NCBI RefSeq assembly: GCF_029784135.1
Contig: NC_073745.1
Coordinates: 85,078,666-85,142,665, forward strand
Origin: Toxorhynchites rutilus septentrionalis
Taxonomy: Eukaryota > Arthropoda > Insecta > Diptera > Culicidae
Direction of reading: 5' to 3'
Length of the DNA stretch: 64,000 nucleotides
Shown here piece by piece: positions 56,623 to 64,000 of this stretch (its first letter is position 1; every line of letters starts with the position of its first letter). The translations under genes and the position numbers were made by a program. The notes beneath the pieces were generated by a model. The model worked only from the letters and a program-made list of their open reading frames with translations. It did not search any database and was not told the DNA's origin.

Positions 56623-58235
56623 CACACTCTTAAATTAGTTTTCTTGGTGCCCAAACTCATGGAATTTTACTAATCATTTCCGAATATTGTAGTGTTATGT
56701 GGACACAACGCTTTCCTTCGTAATCATTAAGTACATATTGAATATTCCCTGAGAATTTCTGCAATTACAGCCAAGAAATAAACCAATACTCAAAAAAAAG
56801 GAGCTGTTCATAATTATCCGTAACTATTAGGTGGCAAGGGATAATGAAAATAAATGAGTCTTGTATGCGTTGAGAAAATAAAATAAATATCGGAAAAGTG
56901 TTCACATTAATTTATGCAATTCCTTCGAAAGACGCTTATCAAAGTCCAGAAAAAAAACTGTTTCCCAATATCTAAGAATCTCACGACTCGTAGTTCTTTT
57001 CGAATGGTCAGACAATGGATAAATGATATCGCCAGGATGTTATGAAGCGTCTATGGGAGAGTGTTTGGGAATCATTTGTTTGAAAGATACTGCAGAACTG
57101 GTTCTGTTTGTGAAGAACGATTTGGTTGTGCGCAATAGACGATCGCTCAATAGCATCTCGAGATTCAGAATTGAATTTTAGCTCGATGTACCAACCAAAC
57201 AAACAATTTAAAACTTTAGCGTGTTTGTTTACGAAATAAAATCATTTAGACCGGCCAATGACGTACAGAGAAACCCGTATCGTTATTTGAGCCCCACATT
57301 TGATTGATTCAACGACCCTTTTTAGCAGCGGATTTAAGTTACGAATTGCAACCACGTAAAATTGGTATTTCGAGATGTGATTTTATATATTTTCCCGAAA
57401 AAACATAATGTAACGAATAAAACTTTGTATTTAGTCTGATAAAGGAGATAGCCAATTTGGATTAAAAAGAGATACCAAAACTCTATCGAAAAAACGATCA
57501 GAAACATCGAGATGAAGACATAATCCTATGACTATGAATTTATATATATTTAAATTATTCCCTTCGTAAGCTACAATCCCCGAGTGGCTTTCTTGGACTC
57601 AGCTGGTGATCCGAATCAAAGTTTTGACACATATTCAACTACTAGTCACTACTAGTATATAACTAAAAAATCTCTTTGAACTTTCCGATAGAAATACCTT
57701 GAACACAGTGTAGAAAAACGTTTCAATGGAAAATACGAATACGAATACGAATCGTTGGAGATATCCGTGAACACAGTTTGGATGGTATCTATCAATCCCC
57801 AAAGTGCATGTACAGCTCGTGAACACTGATGCAGGGTGAACACTCATTGCCATAAACAGCTTTTGTCAAATGAGTTTTCAAAAGAAATAATGGTGAACAC
57901 TTATCCGAAATTTATTTTTATTTCTTAACGCATACACAACTCATTTATATTCATTATCCCTTGCCACCTAATAATTACGGATAATTATGAACAGCTCTTA
58001 TTTTTTGAGTATGGTTTATTTTTTAGCCTTAATTGCAGAAATTCTCAGGGAATATTGAACATGTACGTAATGTTTACGAAGGAAAGCGTTTTGTCCACAT
58101 ATCACTACACTATTCGGAAATATATAATATTATATTAATATTTTTGAATCGAAAAATGGGAAATCAAATACAAACTGGAAATGATTAGTAACATTCCATG
58201 AGTTTGGGCACCAAGAAAACTAATTTTAGAGTGTG
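56623..58235. mobile_element. Element with about 300-bp terminal inverted repeats
   Basis: The left arm (about 56623-56910) and right arm (about 57890-58235) are inverted copies. Shared blocks are TTTTCTTGGTGCCCAAACTC, GGACA(C/A)AACGCTTTCCTTCGTAA, AATTCTCAGGGAATATT-type and CCCTTGCCACCTAAT. The right arm holds an extra AT-rich insert near 58120-58170. The ends begin CACACTC. No TSD is evident. The roughly 980-bp centre has no recognised domain, so the superfamily is unknown. Confidence 0.78.
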
Positions 58236-58639
58236 ATTTATTATTGGTTGGATCCTTGGAGGAGGAAGACAGCTCTCGGAGAAAAGTGAAAACACTTTAT
58301 TGATTTTGTGACGTGACAACACTTCATGAATTTCGTTTTGCGACTGTAACTGTAAAATAATTCCTAAATAATGATTCATGTAGGAAATTCTCTCAATTTT
58401 GCTTTAAAAACGTTTACTTTTCGGGAATTATGAAATGAAATGTGTCATTATTTAAATTTTTGTTTTTGATTTGCATTCCAACGAACATGTGACGGGAACG
58501 GTAAGAAGGGAATGATGACTGAGAGAAGACAATGCGATTACAAAGGGTTAAAATGGAAGAAAACGTGATCTATGAAAGTTCTACTGCTCCTAGGAATCCT
58601 AGTGGCTACAAAAGCAACCTATTTCTGACTGTATAAATG
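58236..58639. other. Unassigned AT-rich sequence
   Basis: No feature is recognised. Confidence 0.4.
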
Positions 58640-59040
58640 AAATGATTGTTTCAATTGCTTCGAATTGTGCACGTTGATACAATCGGTGTTAAAATCACCA
58701 TAAAAAATTTTTCATGAAACTCTCCCACCAGTTTTACAAAATTTCTAAGAAAAACCCGCTGATCACTAAAACTGTAACGGGGCGTAATATAAAAATTTAC
58801 CATTTGCATAAAGTTTGATTCTGTTCAAATCCGAAATCATTGTTCATTTTAGAGCAGCGATCGTAGTAGGCGTATTTGAAATCTTTTGACAGCAAATTGA
58901 TTGGAAAACCTGTATCTTTCAATGGTAAAAATTTCACGTTGATCCGCTTTGTTTTGAAAAATTTGTGCAGAGGACACCCACATTGATCAGGTACTAAAAT
59001 CGCGAAATCACTGGAAGTGATCAAATCGATCGTGTATGAT
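58640..59040 (-). pseudogene. LINE endonuclease relic 1
   Basis: A minus-strand open stretch (SSDFAILVPDQCGCPLHKFF, FKYAYYDRCSKMNNDFGF) is followed, after a stop and a frameshift, by FYITPRYSFSDQRVF, FVKLVGEFHEKFF and GDFNTDCINVHNSKQLKQ. GDFN-type motifs are a hallmark of LINE apurinic endonucleases. It is inactive. Confidence 0.65.
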
Positions 59041-59524
59041 GCGTTGAATTTTTTTTTTTAATTTCTTTCAAGATAAAGATGATGATGGCCCACCTCATAT
59101 CCCTACTGAGGTTTTAACAGGCCGATTTATCCAACATATAATATTTATGTTTAACCAAATTAAGAGACCAGTATTATATAACATAAATCAAAGCGAACTG
59201 ACTCTGTTGCAGACATGAATTTCTATTCATCGAACATTATAAGTAGGAAAAGCAGTGGCCGTATCGACATTAACATAATAATAATTTCAACTTCAGGCCC
59301 AAAGTTTTTTCAAGGAATGTCAAGAAAATTTCCAACCCGGGAAGATCCTTGACAGATTGAACCCAATGTCTAAAAGTGTCTACTTTGAACATGATAGAGA
59401 TCTGCCACAATTCAGAAATACTCGATATAACCATCCTATAAAACATAGTTTAAGACAACTCTGAATGAGCTCGTTGTAAAGGTGGAATTTCACATTAAAA
59501 AAAATCTTTTGCTGTTTTTTGGTT
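59041..59524. other. Unassigned sequence between relics
   Basis: It starts with a T-run (59048-59059). No recognised domain or ends. Confidence 0.4.
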
Positions 59525-59895
59525 ATTTCATTCAGTTGTGAGTTACAGGGTGTTAACAATGGAACTCAACAAAGAGAAAATTCGGTACATTTTACACTTT
59601 TTCTTTTTATAAATGCGAAAATGCAAGCCAGGCCGCTGAAATTGTGAATAATGTTTATGGTACCGATACTGCAACATGCATTCTTGCATTTCAAAATTTT
59701 CAGAGCGATAAGAAATTGGAGAGAGATTGTAAAAGAGAAGATTGTAAAAATCTATTGCTAGAATTTTAGCCAATATGGACCAAGACCTCTATGATAGACA
59801 TTACGAAGCTACCTTCAGAATGGCAACAAATTTTCCAGTAAAACGGTGCATATTTGAACCAAATCGGACAATCCGAAGCATATTAAAAATAGTTT
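59525..59895 (+). pseudogene. Mariner deletion derivative (N and C termini joined)
   Basis: ATG at 59559 opens MELNKEKIRYILHFFF. After a frameshift, CENASQAAEIVNNVYGTDT continues the DNA-binding N terminus of mariner transposase. About 50 residues later ITKLPSEWQQIFQ, a stop, NGAYLNQIGQSEAY match the mariner C terminus. The whole catalytic centre is gone, a common MITE-forming deletion. TIRs are not resolved. Confidence 0.83.
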
Positions 59896-60119
59896 AGAAT
59901 TTCACCCAAAAATAACGGATTACTTTCTCCCCAACCTAATATATTCCGCGCGAATATTCCAATCATTTTCCCAATTTGTTCTAATGAACTTTCGGTACTT
60001 TTTATCTCTTTTGTGTTTGACACGCAGCAGTTCAAAAGTGTACTAACTGTTCGAACTTCTTAAATCAATTTATTTTTCAATAACTCATTGATTTGTACAC
60101 TCTTTCAAAATATTAGTCA
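59896..60119. other. Short unassigned spacer
   Basis: AT-rich, with no feature seen. Confidence 0.35.
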
Positions 60120-60470
60120 GAACAGCTGCTCTATTGTTCAGATGTCCCGTCATTGCTACGAAATCCAGGCTTGCCGAAACAAGTTGAGACATGGCTTCGT
60201 TCGAATATCTTATTTTGATTTTGGCCTCTGCAGTAGAGGAATTTGAAACACGTGATCAATGAAAATTCCACTATATTTAGAGATTCTAGAAGCTTCGAAA
60301 ATAGATTGTTTTAGGTTAAAATATTGTGATAATTGATTCGAATTCTGCACATTAAGCCAATCAATGATACAATCACCAGCAATTACATTTAAATGACTGC
60401 AGTCAACAACATTTTCCCATCAGTTTTCTGAAATTTCTAACAAATGCTGGTCACTTGAACTTGGGGAGTG
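60120..60470 (-). pseudogene. LINE endonuclease relic 2
   Basis: The minus strand encodes AGDCIIDWLNVQNSNQLSQY, FNLKQSIFEASRISKYSG and IFIDHVFQIP. This follows the GDFN...TRIS-K-S...IDHVF order seen in LINE endonuclease domains. The overlap with relic 1 (GDFNTDCINVHNSKQLKQ) indicates the same family. Surrounding frames are broken. Helitron C begins 6 bp beyond. Confidence 0.7.
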
Positions 60471-60475
60471 ATATA

Positions 60476-60736
60476 TCTCTACATATATAAAAATGTTCTG
60501 TTCGTTTGTGTACGCGTCAAAAACTCGAAAAGTACGGAACCGATTGAACTCAAAGTTGGACATAATATACAATCCACTCCAAGGAGTGTTGTTACGGCAT
60601 GAGCTTCTGATGAAAATCGACTATTCAGTAATGAATATGTGTTCTATGTGATGGAAACATATTTTTTCCACATGTTTTCAATTTTTTTCCATGTAACCAC
60701 AAAGTGCCACAGCAAAGCGTGGCAGGGTACAGCTAG
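60476..60736 (+). mobile_element. Helitron C, 261 bp
   Basis: It starts A|TCTCTACATATATAAAAATG, close to the start of Helitron B. It ends in a GCCAC...GTGGC hairpin, AGGGTACAG, then CTAG (60733-60736) followed by T. The hairpin about 10 bases before CTRR is a Helitron hallmark. No coding capacity, and the internal satellite of A and B is absent. Confidence 0.88.
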
Positions 60737-60899
60737 TAATTCCATAATTTCCCATCTGCTTGCTCTTTCCACTGAAACAGCTGATAACCAAATATTTTCC
60801 ACAGCTTCGTTTACACGAATGTACAATAATTTTGAATGCATAAGCCTCCCGAAAATGCAAAAAAAAACATTTTTCGACTTTTCAGAGTAGAATTCCCCC
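60737..60899. other. Lone right end of a TTAA element
   Basis: The stretch ends TTTTTCGACTTTTCAGAG-TAGAATTCCCCC and TTAA. This resembles the right end of the next element (TTTTTTCAGATTTCTAGAC-TAGAATACCCCC). No left partner was found. Confidence 0.55.
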
Positions 60900-60903
60900 T
60901 TAA

Positions 60904-61635
60904 GGGGGTATTCTAGTGTAGAGACACGAATTTCGGACGTTTTTTCGAACTCCGTAAAAATAAAACAAAGAATATTTTTACTATCCATTATATCATTATT
61001 CGTTTATCTATCTTTCAACAATAAAACAAAAATAGGACGGAAAAAAAATATTCATAATTAGAATAGTTACATGCTGGTGAAGTGAGGGTGTTCAAAAAAA
61101 AGTTGTGCCATGGCGTACACGATTCCAGTCCTTCTGGTTATCTGAAACAAAAAAATCGAACAGATTCTGAATCAGTAAAGATGTCGCTATGGCATGAACC
61201 TCGGACAAGTCAAAAACATGGGTTTTAACAAAATGGCGGCCGTTTGAAAACAAAAATGCTGTTTAAAACGTTTTTTTTTGCGTTTACCGATTTTTTTAAA
61301 ATAGTAAAATAAAAAAGTTATAATTTTTTATTGGTTCATGCGATAGAGAGATGTATGCAGATTATTTTCATATAAATTTGACATAAATCGGTTCAGTAGA
61401 ACTTGAGATATCGTGTACGCCAGTTAGAAAAAAACTAGTTCCGAGAGAAACGCGTTTGAAGTTCATTGTGATGGCCGTAACAGGTTAGATACCACATCAC
61501 TAAGATGGCTCTAACTAGGTAAATAATAGGATTTTCGATAAGTCCTTTCTAGAGTATATTCTTGAATGCCTAAACTACAGAAATATGGTAAAAAAAAATT
61601 TCGATTTTTTCAGATTTCTAGACTAGAATACCCCC
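60904..61635. mobile_element. TTAA MITE 2, about 732 bp
   Basis: TTAA flanks both sides (60900-60903 and 61636-61639). The ends GGGGGTATTCTAGT and ACTAGAATACCCCC are a 14-bp perfect TIR. The TTAA target points to piggyBac-type mobilisation. No transposase is seen. The G-run start resembles MITE 1. Confidence 0.88.
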
Positions 61636-61639
61636 TTAA

Positions 61640-62750
61640 GTTAGAAAAACATTGTAGAAAATTTAGTATCATAGGCTTTATAATTTGAAAAAATCACATT
61701 ACATAATCGGAAAACGTTCATTCTTGAAATAGTTTAGATACGAAAACTACACTAAACGTTGGCTTCGAAGAAAAAAAAATCAAAATTTCGGCCATGGCTT
61801 CAGGTTTTTAAACACCAAATATAGTGCAAATCAATGGAATGATTTTTGAGTAATTATTTCTTTCAATTTATATTTTTCCGAAAGCTTCATTCGTCCGCCA
61901 GAACATGTTTTCAGACAGTTCTTTTTTGTAAAACCATAGGTTTCCGAGATACAATTTTTTAAGAGAAGTTCATGTTAAAATACATACGCCTTTTTAAAAA
62001 ACTACTTTTAAGAAATGAAATCAAACTACCAATGAAAAATACTCCGTCTCCTTAATCGAATGCGTTTCCGACGTTTCATTCAAATGAAAAATAGTGAAAC
62101 AAAATTTCGCACGTGTAATTCTATTAATTCTGGACAAAAATGTTCTATACTCTACAATGCATTTCCAGCTTCCCAGATATTCAAGAATTGGTCTCCAAGA
62201 AATTTGGTCTTTCTCACAACAAAGCGATACGCACTTGATTGAATAAACGATTCCAATGGTTTACTTTCGAAAAACTGAAGTATTTAGTCACACAGCCATG
62301 AGGCTGTCAATATGTGTGAATCGGCCTTTGTTATCATTCGAAAATATTTGTTCTGGGTACAACACGCTCAACTTTCTGCGACATTTTCAACACTTTGGAA
62401 CAGCTCCAAACAAACAAAGCTCCTTGCTTGAAGTGCCGACGGAACTGTTTCCCAATCACTATTTCCACCTGGAGCGCTCGATAAAAGTTACTGAAATTCG
62501 TACAGTATTGAACACGATCTATTCTTTTTGAAAGTTTTTTCCGGTTCCCCAGGAAATCCACTATCGAAATACAATCTGCAAGTGCAGACTGTTGACACCA
62601 CGAAAAGGAAACATGAATGGTTTTGGGAGGTAAATGTTCAAACGTTAGGAAACTTCAATTTGCTAAATAATGCTCTATACTTCCTGATACTAATGTTACA
62701 GGAAAATGACACACAGACCCAAAATCAAGTTAGCTAACATTCAAATCTAG
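61640..62750. other. Unassigned AT-rich sequence
   Basis: Frames up to 91 codons lack motifs, and no element ends are recognised. Confidence 0.4.
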
Positions 62751-64000
62751 ATTTCGCCCAACTCTCGTCCGAAGCTTTCTCTTCGAACCGTCAAGGAAAA
62801 CAACAACTGGCCGTTCTTGAAACCACGCAAAAACCAAATCGCCATACGGCAGTAGCGAGCGAGCGATCGCGTAGAACAAGAACTGTTTCGCGATCGCGAT
62901 CGCATTTGGCAGCACACAGAACACGGCAAAATATGATGGTAGCAGCAGAATTGGAGCCATTCAAGGAGCACAGGGCGCCAGAGAAACTAAAATGTTGCTA
63001 CGGTAGCCAGCCAATACCGAGCTCGGAAGAATTCATATGTCAATATTTTTGTGCAATTTGAAGCTGCCTGCGGCAGCATTTCACAGCGAAGCCAATGACA
63101 CCCGACGGATTTTTTTTTGTTTCTAGGGTACTGGGACCGTGTCTCACTTGAAGAACCTTACCTTAATGAGGGAGTAAAAGGGTAATCGACGGCTTCGCCG
63201 TGGTCGTCTTGTTTCCGATGATGGTCGCTCCCGATGGATGGCCTGTTGATCAACATGCGAAATCGGAGATTAGGATTTGATCACTCTATCTGCAGGCCGC
63301 TATCACGCTATCAAGAGGGCTTTTGGCGGGGCTCAGGAGAGAGTGCAAAAAGTGTGCCCCTACTAGGGATTGATCACGATGCTAGTCTCGAGCCATTACA
63401 CAAACGGGAATGGATTGCGGTAGTGAAAGTGCTGCATCCGGAGTCTCCTGTCGCGTGCTGTATCATTATTCAAATCGCCACGATCCAGTTTTGTTGTTCA
63501 TCCCTCTTCCCACATTCACTTCCGCCGTTCACTTTGCACGCGTTTGGATTTCCCAGCTGGCAGCACTGCTTTTGGGGAAAAACAGCCACACCAAAAGAAA
63601 CTCTGAAGGTGAAAGATGTTATATAACGTTTCGTAACGATAGTAATAATAATGTGGCTGCTGCTTCTGCACGGGCCGCGTTTCGAAAGTTACAACATCGA
63701 CGTCTCGGCGGCGCAAGCGATGGCTTCACGTCGGGAGATCGCAGCACGGAACGCAAAACGAAAGTAAAAGTTTATGCTTTTGGTCGACTCCGGGTCCCGG
63801 GCATATTCACTACGCAACCAAGCCAGTCTCTATTACTGCTCCATTCGCGACTTTATCATCATCGATCCATCCACACTTCGGTAATAATGCTACTCTTTTT
63901 TTGTTGTTGTTGTAAATTTTTCGTTCGTAGGCTCTTCTTTTCAGCTCTCCGCGTCCGGCTGAGTAGTTTTGCTTTAACACACTTTGCTTCGGCACTTCTT
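62751..64000. other. Unassigned GC-rich island at window edge
   Basis: CpG-rich sequence with GCGATCGCGATCGC near 62891-62904 and several short frames, the longest 130 codons on the plus strand (63234-63626) without a domain. No repeat is recognised. It could be host regulatory or untranslated sequence continuing beyond the window. Confidence 0.4.

Noticed and set aside
63234..63626. 130-codon plus-strand frame in the last island
   Set aside because: No motif and no start or splice support. Kept only as a note in the island entry.
1..64000. LTR retrotransposon or endogenous virus copies
   Set aside because: I found no paired LTRs, gag/pol protease, integrase or envelope-like frames.

Overview
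This window looks like gene-poor, repeat-dense DNA from a mosquito nuclear genome, probably a culicine (Aedes-like) species. The evidence is two tRNA-headed SINEs of the Feilai type with intact target-site duplications (TSDs), two nearly identical copies of an ITmD37E transposon (a Tc1/mariner relative described from mosquitoes), several Helitrons ending in CTAG, many mariner, LINE and MITE-like elements, long purine microsatellites and an AT-rich base composition. The species itself is inferred. I found no host protein-coding gene that I can defend, and no genuine tRNA, rRNA or CRISPR array. All statements of identity are by eye.

Layout. 0-5.5 kb: microsatellite, then a roughly 456-bp tandem repeat whose middle unit carries an exon-like open frame split by ITmD37E copy 1, then a foldback element. 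5.5-18 kb: a GC-richer island, Helitron A, a mariner relic, a Feilai-like SINE, a second GC-richer island, a foldback abutting a GAGAA array, and Helitron B with a 143-bp internal satellite. 18-31.6 kb: a GGAAGAGA array, a TTAA MITE, a mariner-type foldback, a pogo-like MITE, a GC-rich island, and two non-LTR retrotransposon fragments on the minus strand. 31.6-39.3 kb: a perfect hairpin, a transposon with minisatellite-built terminal inverted repeats and an 8-bp TSD, a GC-rich island, ITmD37E copy 2, and a mariner relic split by a second SINE family. 39.3-50 kb: an island, a TAAATAA array, a 315-bp TA MITE, a 1.7-kb purine/pyrimidine inverted repeat, and a 1.84-kb pogo-like element holding a nested element and a 119-bp satellite. 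50-64 kb: a second Feilai-like SINE, a TA-flanked element built of about 398-bp tandem units, another TA element, an old ITmD37E-like relic, an element with TIRs of about 300 bp, mariner and LINE relics, Helitron C, a TTAA MITE and a final GC-rich island.

The non-repeat islands (about 5.5-6.5, 11.5-12.7, 20-21.2, 26.2-28, 34.4-35.8, 39.6-41, 50.7-51.7 and 62.75-64 kb) are richer in GC and CpG and nearly free of recognisable elements. A long intron or intergenic region with retained regulatory DNA or small non-coding exons would fit, but the sequence alone cannot show it.

The items most worth a second look are the transposon-split exon-like repeat unit (2.37-4.73 kb), the minisatellite-TIR element (32.4-33.8 kb), the dimeric higher-order repeat inside Helitron B, and the 398-bp palindrome-linked repeat element (52.4-53.8 kb).
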